Shown piece by piece: positions 55,701-59,510 of a stretch of DNA of 64,000 nucleotides (position 1 is its first letter; each line of letters starts with the position of its first letter). The notes under the pieces were generated by a model. That model saw only the letters and a list, made by a program, of their open reading frames with translations, was not told the origin of the DNA and made no database searches. A program made the translations under genes and the position numbers. The stretch comes from Chlorocebus sabaeus (lineage: Eukaryota > Chordata > Mammalia > Primates > Cercopithecidae): positions 77,400,382 through 77,464,381 of the forward strand of contig NC_132912.1 of assembly GCF_047675955.1 (NCBI RefSeq), in the 5' to 3' direction.

Positions 55701-57403
55701 GGCATCCACTATATTCATCCTCCAGAGGAACCAACAGCCTAATGATTAAAGAAAGAGAATGTTTACTTTACTATGCTACCAAGTTATCAATAGAGGCACA
55801 GTGCTTGAGTTAAAGAACTCTGCAGACTTCAGCAGCTGTTCAGGTGGTCGTTATACCCAGAGGAGGAATTCTAGCTCCTCTGGAATTCCATCACCCTATC
55901 ATCAGTTAGATTTTTTTTCCCACAGTCTCCATTTCCCACTTACTATCTCCTTCATCTCACTCCTCCCAATTAAATTTATTTTGCATACTTAAAATTAGAA
56001 TAACTTTAAATGCTTAGTTTTTCAATTATTTCTCCTTTCCCAGGAATTTTTATGACATTTTTTAATATCAAGAGAAGACAATCTACAAACACCACAAATC
56101 CCAGATTGGATCAGCTTGGGCCTTCCTTTCTTGTTTTACTGGCATTAATAGAAAGCAGCTCTATAGTCGAGTGCAAAGTCAGTTTGTAAATGCTGAGCAA
56201 ATAACAGATAAGACTATTGACTGGCTTCTTGGGAAAACTGTTTAGTCAGGAGAGAGAACACTGTTGAAAAACTGTTGTACTGATGTCACCGGTGGTTGAA
56301 GGGATATCTTTAATTGGCTAATTTGAAAGAAAGTCACAAAAGAAAGGCACGAATAACCAAAATCCTGGGATAGTTCTGAAACTCAGTCGAGGTCATTAGA
56401 TCTGTCTGGAACTACATTTTCCATCCCAGTTCCTAACAAAGTTTCATTTCCTTTTCTTTATTCTCTGATGTAAGAGTTAACAGTGAAATGACCAAAATCG
56501 TGAAAGCCAATGGAGCAACAATAAACATACTCAGATTGCCTCATAAATTCTTTCAAGTTAGTTTTTAAAAGTAACACATATTTTAAAAGTCCACCTTGGC
56601 AAAATTGATAATTTAATATCTGGTTATCAGCCTCTCCAAAGGATTCCTGGAAAAGTTATTTTCTTTTTATCATTTAAAAATATTCCATTTACAAAGTCAC
56701 TTTACATGAAGCTTTTCAGTGACATAACTTTCTCATAAAATGTGGTCTTCTGCTTTAAAATCCATTTGATGTTTTGGAGAAAGTAAATTCTCCAGCAGAA
56801 TTGTCTCTTGTGTTTATTGGTTTTAAATAACTCTGCTTTTCTTTGCTCCACCTCCTAAAACTTGTATTTCACTGTTTTTCTTTTGGGGATAGGTTCAGAA
56901 TTTTCACAGCTGTATTCAGGTAACTGAAGATTTTGTGTCTCCGGAACATCTTGTGGAGTCATTTCATTTAACACAGGAACTGAGACTTTTGAAGGAAGAA
57001 ATCAATTATGATGATAAACTACAGGTAAGAGTTAGGTGTTCTAGGTCCTGTTCTGCAGGCTTTTTATATTCAGAAATATACATATAGAACAGCTTAGGCA
57101 GTCATTGCCTAGTTGGTCACATTAGGGTGACAAAGATTAACACCAACATGTATTTAATTGTATGATTTATAGTGTCCCTTTTGGCTTAACATTTTTCTTA
57201 TATTTGGCTTTCCTAGGCCCCTATTAAAATAGTTTTTTTTGTAAAATCTGGAAGTTGTCATTTTTTAATTTCTGTCCAACTGAAGTGATTAGAAATATCA
57301 ACATCTCTTTCAGGTTAAAAATATTTTGTATCATGCCGTCAAAGAAATGGTGAGAGCCTTGAAGATACATGAGGATGAAGTAGAGGATATGGAAGAAAAT
57401 TAA
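4663..57403 (+). CDS. JMJD1C: JMJD1C (KDM3C/TRIP8), 23 exons, N-terminus outside window
   Basis: JmjC-domain member of the KDM3 family, a nuclear chromatin and transcription cofactor first found as thyroid-hormone-receptor interactor TRIP8. Exons (all +): 4663-4768, 7611-7735, 9260-9403, 9501-9693, 9804-11482, 15733-15905, 16166-18369, 24628-24829, 26569-26783, 27742-27894, 31480-31569, 32063-32190, 32369-32582, 34398-34612, 35970-36248, 39055-39223, 39788-39878, 40705-40835, 42196-42318, 47685-47824, 49045-49221, 56893-57024, 57314-57403. They sum to 7173 nt, or 2390 codons plus TAA, with phases agreeing at every junction. The human protein is about 2540 residues, so about 150 residues lie upstream. 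Visible in window-protein numbering: zinc finger Cys1696, 1699, 1710, 1713, 1718, 1721; LRDLL at 1916-1920; JmjC metal ligands His2186, Glu2188, His2316. From the literature: H3K9 demethylase activity of this paralogue is disputed, and non-histone substrates such as MDC1 have been proposed. The reading frame is intact, so the gene looks functional. Confidence 0.97.
4769..7610 (+). other. JMJD1C intron 4
   Basis: Holds one antisense Alu (5659-5963). The A/T-rich remainder carries no recognisable gene. The stretch flanking the Alu (about 5515-5650) resembles old LINE sequence but is too diverged to name. Confidence 0.85.
5659..5963 (-). repeat. Alu, antisense, relatively young
   Basis: T-tract, then a reversed Alu with a Y-type body (ttatgccattctcctgcc), ending gccaccgcgcccggc. 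Flanked by tctatcc duplicates. Confidence 0.95.
7611..7735 (+). CDS. JMJD1C: JMJD1C exon 5
   Basis: Completes the split Gly codon, then encodes PYSLNGYRVRVYRQDSATQW and on to MNDQ. Strong acceptor (T-rich tract, aag) and donor gtaaat. The Trp/Tyr-rich, β-strand-like sequence belongs to the conserved N-terminal block shared by KDM3-family proteins. Confidence 0.96.
7736..9259 (+). other. JMJD1C intron 5
   Basis: Contains one antisense Alu (8204-8503). The rest is A/T-rich intronic sequence in which I recognise nothing. Confidence 0.85.
8204..8503 (-). repeat. Alu, antisense
   Basis: A (tttg)n-type inverted tail leads into a reversed Alu ending gccaccgcgcccg. The target-site duplication tcctatggagt flanks both ends. 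Confidence 0.96.
9260..9403 (+). CDS. JMJD1C: JMJD1C exon 6
   Basis: Phase-0 exon of 48 codons, from VLEPQNVDPSMVQM to ANQNVNAVH. Acceptor attag, donor gtatgt. It contains a basic patch (TSRRRSRAN) that could serve as a nuclear localisation element (inference). Confidence 0.96.
9501..9693 (+). CDS. JMJD1C: JMJD1C exon 7
   Basis: Starts SHYTRAQANS and ends with the first base of Glu after YDYISRG. Contains a Gln run (THQQQQQRS) and a basic KRKGSD stretch. Acceptor tttttag, donor gtagga. The upstream intron is only 97 nt. Confidence 0.96.
9804..11482 (+). CDS. JMJD1C: JMJD1C exon 8, large disordered-region exon
   Basis: 1679-nt exon without stops, encoding about 560 residues. The first part is Lys/Glu/Ser-rich with a basic cluster (NKRRKPEEDEKK). 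The later part is rich in His, Pro and Ser (repeated HPH/HHP motifs and LAHQQQQQLLQHQ). It ends NAEASLRR before the donor gtaagt. No folded domain is evident; this is the long linker between the N-terminal block and the zinc finger. The frame runs 12 more codons past the donor to a stop, so intron retention would truncate the protein. Confidence 0.97.
11738..12044 (-). repeat. Alu, antisense
   Basis: An interrupted T-tract is followed by a diverged reversed Alu ending gccaccgtgcctag. Confidence 0.93.
12050..12135. repeat. A/T-rich low-complexity, partly palindromic
   Basis: Runs of attata, aattat and ataatt permutations, many self-complementary. Likely degraded microsatellite next to the Alu. 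Confidence 0.6.
12615..13213 (-). mobile_element. L1 3'-end fragment, antisense
   Basis: Reversed L1 3' sequence with familiar landmarks (acagttcagtagtgttaag, tccatgttgcaacatg, ttggccattgtgaataatgc). It is bounded by a perfect 13-bp target duplication tttttaacacctt (12602-12614, 13214-13226), so its insertion into the pseudogene is directly visible. Confidence 0.85.
13102..13205 (-). repeat. 5'-truncated Alu, antisense
   Basis: T-rich tract plus about 75 nt of reversed Alu 3' body ending abruptly at gcctc. The duplicated target acatgggtgttttt on both sides shows a genuine truncated insertion within the L1. Confidence 0.88.
13471..13770 (-). repeat. Alu, antisense, inside the GAPDH-like pseudogene
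   Basis: T-tract, then a reversed Alu. It is flanked by gtgatggat copies of the interrupted pseudogene. Confidence 0.94.
15733..15905 (+). CDS. JMJD1C: JMJD1C exon 9
   Basis: Encodes NSPSPWLHQPTPVTSADG through TLVDHHK and ends with two bases of a Glu codon. Acceptor ttaatag, donor gtaagt. Pro/Ser-rich linker with no recognisable domain. Confidence 0.96.
16166..18369 (+). CDS. JMJD1C: JMJD1C exon 10, largest exon
   Basis: 2204-nt exon, 734 complete codons, open throughout. Begins ELERKAFMEPLRSVAS after the split Glu and ends KLKLQSNSN plus one base of Thr. Mostly Ser/Thr/Pro/Asn-rich and probably disordered. It includes an Ala run (NALAAAAANPQ) and, near the end, an acidic-basic switch (SGSESGDSDESESKSEQ followed by TKRQPKPTYKKKQ) likely to be a nuclear localisation or nucleic-acid contact segment (inference). 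Acceptor tttacag, donor gtaagt. Confidence 0.97.
18929..19350. mobile_element. Second DNA-transposon relic nested in the first
   Basis: Starts cagtcatgtgctgcataaca, continues after an inserted monomer with acagtggtctcgtgagattg, and ends near gtgtatgacta. This matches a Tigger-class non-autonomous element as I recall it. The exact subfamily is uncertain. Confidence 0.5.
18972..19139 (+). repeat. FLAM-type free Alu monomer
   Basis: Single monomer with gctggggtggttgaagctgcagtgagcc directly after the first box, lacking the dimer's middle A-stretch, and with an A-rich tail. An older Alu precursor, nested inside two DNA transposons. Confidence 0.75.
19787..20091 (+). repeat. Young full-length AluY, Old World monkey type
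   Basis: Nearly unmutated Alu with the variants ggctcaagcctgtaatccc and gagatccggccactgcagtc, and a pure A-tail of about 23. The perfect 16-bp target duplication aagaattgccaaatta is on both sides. These variants are typical of cercopithecoid AluY lineages (from memory). Confidence 0.93.
21160..21287 (-). repeat. FLAM-type monomer, antisense
   Basis: Reversed monomer containing ttgcccaggttggagtgcag and cctgcctcagtctcctgagc, with a degraded T-tract. No second monomer follows. Confidence 0.7.
23043..23301 (-). repeat. Alu, antisense, lacking A-tail end
   Basis: Reversed Alu that starts mid-right-arm (ccagcctggaatccagtggc) after a ttttattttatttata tract, and ends gccactgcgcctgga. First of two tandem copies. 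Confidence 0.9.
23320..23631 (-). repeat. Alu, antisense, second of tandem pair
   Basis: A (tttc)n inverted tail followed by a reversed Alu. The target string ccaac(g)tagcttg-cttt appears before the pair (about 23006), between them (about 23303) and after (about 23630), so both used the same site. Confidence 0.92.
24628..24829 (+). CDS. JMJD1C: JMJD1C exon 11
   Basis: Completes Thr, then GIPRSVLKDWRKVKKLKQ through FCRFYYFRR. Includes the motif CRECR plus a preceding CC pair, a Cys-containing segment upstream of the main zinc finger. Acceptor tttacag, donor gtaagt. Confidence 0.96.
24830..26568 (+). other. JMJD1C intron 11
   Basis: One MIR (25253-25465). Otherwise A/T-rich sequence without a recognisable feature, and Alu-free. 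Confidence 0.85.
25253..25465 (+). repeat. MIR
   Basis: Follows the MIR consensus over most of its length: ttagttcctgtgtgagttta, tctcatctgcaaaatgtaaa, agtacctacctaacagcttt, ttaaatgagataaagta. Ancient mammalian SINE. Confidence 0.85.
26569..26783 (+). CDS. JMJD1C: JMJD1C exon 12
   Basis: Completes Arg, then LSFSKNGVVRIDGFSSPDQ through SWVKKD and one base of Ala. Acidic patch (ENYEDDELDIETSKY) between the Cys-rich segment and the zinc finger. Acceptor tttcag, donor gtaagg. Confidence 0.96.
26784..27741 (+). other. JMJD1C intron 12
   Basis: Contains a MER5A-like hAT relic (27315-27525) and, at its 3' end, a tandem duplication of the splice acceptor (27643-27764). The remainder is unremarkable. 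Confidence 0.85.
27315..27525. mobile_element. MER5A-like hAT-Charlie relic
   Basis: Shows the MER5A landmarks gcccctcaggggacacttag, aactggagacatctttag, aataggtagaggctacagat, gtctgcaatgcacagag, aacaaagaattattcaacc and gagttgagaaaccctgc. Ancient non-autonomous DNA transposon. Confidence 0.85.
27643..27764 (+). repeat. Tandem duplication of the exon 13 splice acceptor
   Basis: Two adjacent units of about 61 bp (27643-27703, 27704-27764), each running from (g/t)gtttgccttta through ctgtatttcag to ccaaaattgcc(t)tggaaaagagca. Each carries a pyrimidine tract, AG and the first codons of exon 13. Unit 1 differs by a few substitutions and a one-base insertion (ccttgg for cctgg). Unit 2 carries the site that keeps the frame. 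Confidence 0.92.
27742..27894 (+). CDS. JMJD1C: JMJD1C exon 13, zinc finger
   Basis: Encodes AKIAWKRAVRGVREM, then the zinc finger CDACEATLFNIHWVC-QKCGF-VVCLDC, and ends KSSR plus one base of Asp. The cysteine spacing CxxC-(10)-CxxC-(4)-CxxC plus His1707 is the KDM3-family C6-type finger, required for activity in the paralogue KDM3A. Acceptor atttcag at 27741, 62 nt downstream of an identical decoy; donor gtgggt. Confidence 0.97.
28198..28362 (+). repeat. Old FLAM/Alu-type monomer
   Basis: gggccaggcactgtgactcat, then aggaggatcacttgagctc and a monomer end with gacagagcaagaccctgtc. Shorter than an Alu dimer and strongly diverged. Confidence 0.75.
28545..28766 (-). repeat. AluJ-like, antisense, 3' part of match missing
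   Basis: Reversed old Alu (ctcactttgtcacccaggct, tcctcccacctcagcctcc) that stops at gttgcccaagctgactcc without the inverted 5' end. Confidence 0.85.
28904..29197 (+). repeat. Alu, sense
   Basis: Starts ggccgggcatggtggctcg. The target duplication aaaaaggaagtaa is on both sides. Confidence 0.94.
29843..30137 (-). repeat. Alu, antisense
   Basis: T-rich tract and reversed Alu ending ccaccacacccagc. Target duplication ctgctgattttc on both sides. Confidence 0.94.
30475..30782 (-). repeat. Alu, antisense
   Basis: Interrupted T-tract followed by a full reversed Alu ending ccattgtgcctggcc. Confidence 0.94.
31381..31479 (+). other. JMJD1C: Possible alternative in-frame extension of exon 14
   Basis: An AG at 31379-31380 sits behind a long pyrimidine tract (31330-31365). 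The 99 nt between it and the canonical acceptor have no stop in the JMJD1C frame. Joined to exon 13 they would insert 33 residues, starting DNETLYKIVKFF and ending VYCLT. Whether any transcript uses it cannot be told from sequence; chance openness is possible. Confidence 0.3.
31480..31569 (+). CDS. JMJD1C: JMJD1C exon 14
   Basis: Completes Asp, then KELYAWMKCVKGQPHDH and ends QIIPGS plus one base of Val. This Cys/His-rich stretch follows the zinc finger directly. Acceptor gtcttacag, donor gtaagt. Confidence 0.96.
31570..32062 (+). other. JMJD1C intron 14
   Basis: Short A/T-rich intron with no repeat or other feature that I recognise. Confidence 0.85.
32063..32190 (+). CDS. JMJD1C: JMJD1C exon 15
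   Basis: Completes Val, then LTDLLDAMHTLREKYGIKSH and ends NGVSQ. Contains a HCHC cluster (SHCHCTNKQ), a further possible metal-binding group after the main finger. Acceptor ttttgtag, donor gtgagt. Confidence 0.96.
32369..32582 (+). CDS. JMJD1C: JMJD1C exon 16
   Basis: Starts VLQNVLNHSNKISLCMPES and ends AREEKK plus one base of Glu. Ser/Pro/Gln-rich linker with a Glu/Lys-rich C-terminal end. Acceptor ctttgtag, donor gtaaac. The first base after AAAAAAA is easily miscounted; the phase with exon 17 confirms the end. Confidence 0.96.
32786..33382 (-). repeat. AluJ-like, antisense, split by a second Alu
   Basis: The inverted right arm lies at 32786-32937 (tgagactatcacccagactg) and the inverted left part at 33240-33382 (tagacgtgaagtttcgccat to gccaccatacccagcc). 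The middle is occupied by a younger Alu. Confidence 0.85.
32940..33239 (-). repeat. Alu, antisense, inserted in an AluJ
   Basis: Complete reversed Alu (acagagttttgctcttgttt ... gaaccaccacgactggcc) lying within the older split copy. Confidence 0.88.
33493..33800 (-). repeat. Alu, antisense
   Basis: (tttg)n inverted tail, full reversed Alu. The target duplication cttacctgtattttct is on both sides. Confidence 0.96.
34071..34372 (+). repeat. Alu, sense, abutting exon 17
   Basis: Starts ggctgggcacagtgactcat. The tail aaaacaaaaaacgaaacaaaa ends about 25 nt before the exon 17 acceptor. Target duplication roughly aaaat(t/c)tgt(a/g)a. Confidence 0.94.
34398..34612 (+). CDS. JMJD1C: JMJD1C exon 17, LXXLL box
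   Basis: Completes Glu, then NKELTLEKQIKEEREQ and on to YSMGAP. Contains LRDLL (window residues 1916-1920), an LXXLL motif of the kind that contacts nuclear receptors; the corresponding motif in KDM3A sits at the same place before the JmjC domain. Acceptor atttcag, donor gtgagt. Only about 25 nt separate the exon from the upstream Alu. Confidence 0.96.
35001..35297 (+). repeat. Alu, sense (first of three in tandem)
   Basis: Starts ggcgccgagtgcggtagctc. Flanked by the duplicated target (c/g)tatatggggg. Confidence 0.93.
35306..35546 (+). repeat. Alu, sense, truncated at 3' side (second of three)
   Basis: Starts ggctggttgtggtggctcac and breaks off after gttgtagtgagctgggggg, where the next copy begins. 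Confidence 0.88.
35547..35690 (+). repeat. Partial Alu, sense (third of three)
   Basis: Left-arm fragment from tcaatcatgcctgtaatcc to cccatctctatttctt, ending in an A/T-rich tail. Confidence 0.82.
35970..36248 (+). CDS. JMJD1C: JMJD1C exon 18
   Basis: 93 codons in phase 0, SSKSGRTMPNILDDIIASVV through ECWKQGQ. The segment IPHSWICEKHILWLKDYK starts the conserved C-terminal half shared with KDM3A and KDM3B that leads into the JmjC domain. Acceptor ttaatag, donor gtgtgt. Confidence 0.96.
37674..37971 (+). repeat. Alu, sense, diverged
   Basis: ggcctggtgctgtggctcat to ctgtctcccaaaaaaata. Old copy with many substitutions. Confidence 0.92.
38390..38525 (-). repeat. Partial Alu, antisense
   Basis: (tttg)n tail, then a shortened reversed Alu (tggagacagggttttactgt ... 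ttgccacacccagcc). Confidence 0.8.
38872..39006 (+). repeat. Partial Alu/FRAM-type, sense
   Basis: Right-arm-like fragment gctactgaacaggctgaggt to agactctgtctcaaaaa with an (A)nC tail. Confidence 0.78.
39055..39223 (+). CDS. JMJD1C: JMJD1C exon 19
   Basis: PAVVSGVHKKMNISLWKAES through DGFEEVS plus one base of Lys. PAVVSGV followed by LW is conserved across the KDM3 family just upstream of the JmjC domain. The acceptor tract is T/A-mixed (tatttatttatctatttatt) rather than a clean pyrimidine run; donor gtatgt. Confidence 0.96.
39224..39787 (+). other. JMJD1C intron 19
   Basis: A/T-rich, Alu-free intron. A short stretch near 39370-39420 is faintly MIR-like but too weak to call. Confidence 0.82.
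39788..39878 (+). CDS. JMJD1C: JMJD1C exon 20
   Basis: Completes Lys, then RQKNKSGETVVLKLKDWPSG through TMMPA and two bases of Arg. This opens the JmjC region (LKLKDWPSGEDFKTMMP is the family signature). The donor is AAG|gtttga, poor at +3 and +4 and probably the weakest in the gene. Confidence 0.96.
40005..40319 (+). repeat. Alu, sense, with (TGAT)n microsatellite tail
   Basis: ggctgagtgtcatatagtgg to gagaccctgtc, then a tail of about six TGAT/TGAC repeats (40290-40318) in place of the A-run. Confidence 0.92.
40399..40488 (+). repeat. Internally deleted Alu, sense
   Basis: The Alu 5' end (ggctgggcgcagtggctcac to ggccaaggcgggc) is joined directly to the Alu 3' end (aacaagagtgaaactctgtc plus A-tail); about 200 nt of body are missing. 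Confidence 0.88.
40705..40835 (+). CDS. JMJD1C: JMJD1C exon 21, JmjC domain
   Basis: Completes Arg, then YEDLLKSLPLPEYCNPEGKF through LCSAY and one base of Gly. Contains LASHLPGFFVRPDLGPR, a conserved JmjC entry segment of KDM3 proteins. Acceptor attcttcag, donor gtaggt. Confidence 0.97.
40900..41200 (+). repeat. Alu, sense
   Basis: Starts ggccaggcacagtggctcac. The target aaattt(t/c)tgttca is duplicated at 40887 and about 41199. Confidence 0.94.
41215..41833 (+). repeat. Alu, sense, split by a young AluY
   Basis: Body at 41215-41494 and the last tail bases tctcaaaaaaag at 41821-41833, separated by the AluY at 41495. It inserted at the same ttctgttc target as the preceding Alu. Confidence 0.9.
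41495..41806 (+). repeat. Young AluY, Old World monkey type, inside another Alu
   Basis: Near-consensus, with the same diagnostic ggctcaagcctg and gagatccggccactgca variants as the copy at 19787. A-tail of about 25. Perfect 14-bp target duplication agaacgagactcct at 41481-41494 and 41807-41820. Confidence 0.94.
42196..42318 (+). CDS. JMJD1C: JMJD1C exon 22, JmjC iron-binding HxE
   Basis: Completes Gly, then VVAAKDHDIGTTNLHIEVSD and VVNILVYVGIAKG, ending SKA. TTNLHIE provides the first two metal ligands (His2186, Glu2188) and, by family analogy, a Thr that contacts 2-oxoglutarate. As I remember it, the paralogue KDM3A has HLD here. Acceptor acacag, donor gtaact. Confidence 0.97.
42596..42896 (+). 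repeat. Alu, sense
   Basis: cgggcgcagtgtctcatgcc to a mixed A-rich tail. Target duplication aaacatttattga on both sides. Confidence 0.94.
44608..44903 (+). repeat. Alu, sense
   Basis: ccaagcacagtggctcatgc to actccatctcaaaaaaac with an A-rich tail. Confidence 0.92.
45227..45540 (+). repeat. Alu, sense
   Basis: ggccaggtgcagtggctcac to ctgtctcc and an A-tail of about 20. Target duplication a(g)tgcttg(c/t)agct on both sides. Confidence 0.95.
45737..46041 (-). repeat. Alu, antisense, inside the L1
   Basis: T/C-rich inverted tail and reversed Alu. Flanked by the L1 string atgattt(t/c)-ttttt on both sides. Confidence 0.9.
46100..46414 (-). repeat. Alu, antisense, inside the L1
   Basis: (tttc)n and T-tract, then reversed Alu ending taccatgcccggcc. 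Target duplication cacattttctt on both sides. Confidence 0.95.
47312..47572 (+). repeat. Alu, sense, short tail
   Basis: ggccaggcacagtgtctcat to cagcctgggtgaacagaaag. The A-tail has almost vanished and the right arm is shortened. Confidence 0.9.
47685..47824 (+). CDS. JMJD1C: JMJD1C exon 23, JmjC domain
   Basis: Completes Gly, then ILKKFEEEDLDDILRKRLKD through EFLQK. Charged helical insert, then GALWHIYAGKDVDKIREFL, the JmjC segment between the first and second His ligands. Acceptor tgtttcag, donor gtataa. Confidence 0.97.
47825..49044 (+). other. JMJD1C intron 23
   Basis: Alu-free unique-looking A/T-rich intron. I see no recognisable element in it. Confidence 0.85.
49045..49221 (+). CDS. 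JMJD1C: JMJD1C exon 24, second metal-binding His
   Basis: 59 codons, ISKEQGLEVLPEHDPIRDQ through GAIVLPAG-type motif GDAIVLPAGALHQ. The His in GALHQ (window residue 2316) is the third iron ligand; its spacing from His2186 is 130 residues, close to the paralogue KDM3A. DQSWYVNKKLRQRLLEEYG precedes it. Acceptor atttcag, donor gtatat. Confidence 0.97.
50629..50924 (-). repeat. Alu, antisense, inside the L1
   Basis: T-tract, reversed Alu ending ccaccatgcccggcc. Target ctctt(g/t)cacttt repeated on both sides. Confidence 0.95.
51740..52034 (-). repeat. AluJ-like, antisense, inside the L1
   Basis: Diverged reversed Alu (tcttgctttgttgcccagat ... gccagcccacctggc). A small direct repeat ttttgatgaggtccagtt follows twice (about 52033-52074). 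Confidence 0.9.
52540..53010 (+). repeat. LINE-2 (L2) 3' region
   Basis: Long diverged L2 match: tccagggcttttgtgcttgt, ttgcttggaatcgtttttct, ttcaaatttcaccttcttgg, ttttcctgctttattttcct, cccactagaacgtaagcatg, tgcctagaataatgcattta. Confidence 0.85.
53305..53405 (+). repeat. MIR-like fragment
   Basis: Weak match around gagctctgccactaaattgc tgagtgatcc, the MIR core. Heavily decayed. Confidence 0.5.
53680..53866. mobile_element. MER20-like hAT relic
   Basis: Landmarks cactttagcatatgttagaa, ggagggcttgataaagcaga, ccagagtttctgattttggt, gggtctggggagggacctga, aagtttccaggaaatgctga, gggaccacactttggaaacc cover the element almost end to end. Confidence 0.82.
54640..55370 (+). mobile_element. L1 5' region fragment, sense
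   Basis: Resembles the 5' part of older primate L1 as I recall it: cttatacagcaaccaagaga, caacaaggaatactgccttt, atgactgcagccctcaggaa, cccagacattggacttacta, ttaaatatgctcaaagagct, gagaatatcaataaagagaa. Interrupted reading frame. Confidence 0.7.
56893..57024 (+). CDS. JMJD1C: JMJD1C exon 25
   Basis: 44 codons, VQNFHSCIQVTEDFVSPEHL through NYDDKLQ. Completes the JmjC core; the HQ|VQN junction and EDFVSPEH motif are conserved through KDM3A/B/C. The acceptor ggggatag has an atypical G-rich end but a pyrimidine-rich tract upstream (tttcactgtttttctttt). Donor gtaaga. Confidence 0.97.
57314..57403 (+). CDS. JMJD1C: JMJD1C exon 26, C-terminus
   Basis: VKNILYHAVKEMVRALKIHE then an acidic tail (DEVEDMEEN) and TAA at 57401-57403. 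The helical segment after the JmjC fold is the last conserved block of KDM3 proteins. Acceptor ctttcag. The upstream intron (57025-57313) is short and unremarkable. Confidence 0.98.
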   Translation, partial: VKNILYHAVKEMVRALKIHEDEVEDMEEN

Positions 57404-57703
57404 GTGTGATCCAGTTTGATATGTTTAGGTCATTGAACTGGGATTACTTAACCTTGAATGGTGATATGTATGCACACTGACTTACGCTTCATAAAACCAT
57501 CAGTGCCAAGAAATTCTCTTTGTAGTAATTACTTGTTACTGACACTGCAGCAGTATAGCCTATGTCACAGCTCCTGTGATTCAATGTTAGCTATAAAACA
57601 AACAGAATTTTAAAAGCAGCACTATATAGCTGTTTTGTATTATAGTGTATATGATGTTTGTGAAAATGCCAGATTTAAAATGATGTATTTATTTTTGGTA
57701 AAA

Positions 57704-57709
57704 AATAAA
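57704..57709 (+). terminator. JMJD1C: Polyadenylation signal AATAAA (proximal candidate)
   Basis: Canonical AATAAA 301 nt after the stop codon, followed 30-50 nt on by a T/G-containing stretch (ttgttgatcaagtgtaaatgtg, broken by a few A residues). It would give a short 3'UTR. Confidence 0.5.
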
Positions 57710-58063
57710 AAATTCTATGCTATATTGTTGATCAAGTGTAAATGTGACCTTGTACAGTTTACTAAAATTACTGATATTTTTCACTACATTGAGACAGTTA
57801 CTGTGAGAATAGGACACAAACACCAGCTATTGCCTGCATCTGGGAAATTGCTGAATCGCACAGCAGTCATGTCATAATCAGAAAATTACTGCCAAATAAT
57901 TGTAAAATTTGTAAAGTATAAAGTATATAAAGTAGATACTAAATACAGACACTTCAATATTTTGTTGAAGCTATTGACTGTACAATTAAACATTTTCAAA
58001 AGGTGTAATTTATTTAAAATTGTCTCATTTTGGTAAAATTTATGTGAACTTTTAAAGCTAAAT

Positions 58064-58069
58064 ATTAAA
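58064..58069 (+). terminator. JMJD1C: Polyadenylation signal ATTAAA (distal candidates)
   Basis: ATTAAA hexamers occur at 57985, 58064, 58175 and 58205. The 58064 and 58175 sites have T/G-rich sequence downstream (tggcttgcttttgttaaagtg; gttgaaaggggttttac). Which are used cannot be decided from sequence. Confidence 0.4.
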
Positions 58070-58287
58070 CTTAATATGCTATGTAAATATATACATATAT
58101 ACATTTAATGATGTATTTTTTTAAAACATTGGCTTGCTTTTGTTAAAGTGCAAGTGTTACATATGGCTTTGTACATTAAAGTTGAAAGGGGTTTTACATT
58201 TTCCATTAAAAGGACTTTATCAAAAATTGACTTTTTCCAGAGTTCTCCCTGTGTTGACAAGCATACCACTGGGGGCAGAGAAGAGCC

Positions 58288-58362
58288 CGAAGTCAGTCAT
58301 CCTGGGTATAAATACGAGTTCTGCCACTTACTGTATGACCTTAGCAAGTTGTTTTAATTTGA
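58288..58362 (+). repeat. MIR fragment
   Basis: tcctgggtataaatacgagt tctgccacttactgtatgac cttagcaagtt follows the MIR core closely. Confidence 0.8.
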
Positions 58363-59510
58363 AGTCTTGGTTTTAATAGCTGGCTGCTATTGTCAGTTGG
58401 TTGCTTGAGGCTTACGTATTCATAACCCTTTAGGTTGCTGGAAAGATGTAGGTCTCCACTGATACCTGCAGGATATTGAGAGGATAGCCTTTCCTTCTCA
58501 TCTGAAAGTATTTAGCTTAAAAGAAGAAAGTGGGAGTCCAAGTTGTAACACCTTGCAAGTTGCTTATACTGTTTTTCCCTGTGTCACCATCATTTAGCTC
58601 CATGTAATCTGTTATGCCACCCTCCACTTCAGGCAAGGTTCAGCCAGGAATGTGAGCAATTACATTTCACATGGATTATCTACATGTGGCATTTCTCATT
58701 AATTACCTACACATCATGAGATGGATAATGACTACTTGGCTAGAAAGAAAAATTGGCCTGAGGAATATTTCAAATGATTTTGTGAGCCTTCTTTGGTGAG
58801 CTTTTGACTTTCTTAAATACCATTTTTCCATATGTGCCTCAGCTGATAAAGTGGCTTCTTTTGCCTAATGCTTTCATATGTTCCATCTGATTTAATTTTG
58901 ATATTAAGTGAAAGCCAAGGTGTTAGTTCTGGAGTAGAGCACCACCTGCTGGTCCCCTGAAGCCTGCCAGGATCCCACAGTCTGTGGCGATTGTTTTTCC
59001 TCAAAAGCTTTTGCTGCTTGCTCTTGCATGAGCCACCTTTTAACCACATTTACAACTTAGTCTGAATAGCTGAAGCTAACAAAGATAAAGCCAGGCAATG
59101 TGGCTTCTTTCAGTGCAGACCCACCTTAATGAGTGTTCTATCCATAGTCGGAAGAATATTCTATCCATAGTCTGAATTCCATGCTACTGACCTAATTCCT
59201 TGTAAACCTGGGGTGAAGGGAGAGGACCATAATGCTTACATCCTTAACGACATTTGTAGGCTTTTTGGAAGGCTGGGGAGTTCATTACTGATTACTCCCT
59301 AATTACTGGAGCAATTCCTCTGGCCTTTTTCTCTCCATCCTTTTGGTTGGGTCTGATGCTCCTCAGGATTATGTCTGAGTATGTCAGCTCCCTCCAGACA
59401 GTGGTATGGTGTTATCTTAAATGTGTAGAATAATTTGAGAAACAACAAAGAGCCTTTATAAAAGGAAAGTCGTGGTGAGTACTTTAGTTCTTTCCCATTC
59501 TAGTGTATAA

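Larger units (their letters stand above)
49222..56892 (+). other. JMJD1C intron 24
   Basis: Longest intron in the window. Repeats are an antisense L1 with two Alus (50470-52305), an L2, a weak MIR, a MER20 and an L1 5' fragment. 49225-50465, 53870-54635 and 55375-56890 hold nothing I can identify. Confidence 0.84.
57404..58200 (+). other. JMJD1C: JMJD1C 3'UTR (extent approximate)
   Basis: A/U-rich sequence after the stop, with no repeat insertions until about 58288 and candidate cleavage signals from 57704 to 58210. A length near 0.8 kb would agree with what I recall for the human transcript. The end is inferred. Confidence 0.65.

Noticed and set aside
55434..55992. Open frames of 94 and 77 codons on opposite strands in intron 24
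   Set aside because: Overlapping frames on both strands without recognisable protein features, splice context or family similarity; treated as chance.
57635..57877. 80-codon open frame in the JMJD1C 3'UTR
   Set aside because: A/T-rich UTR composition, no recognised motif, and position after a strong stop; most likely chance.
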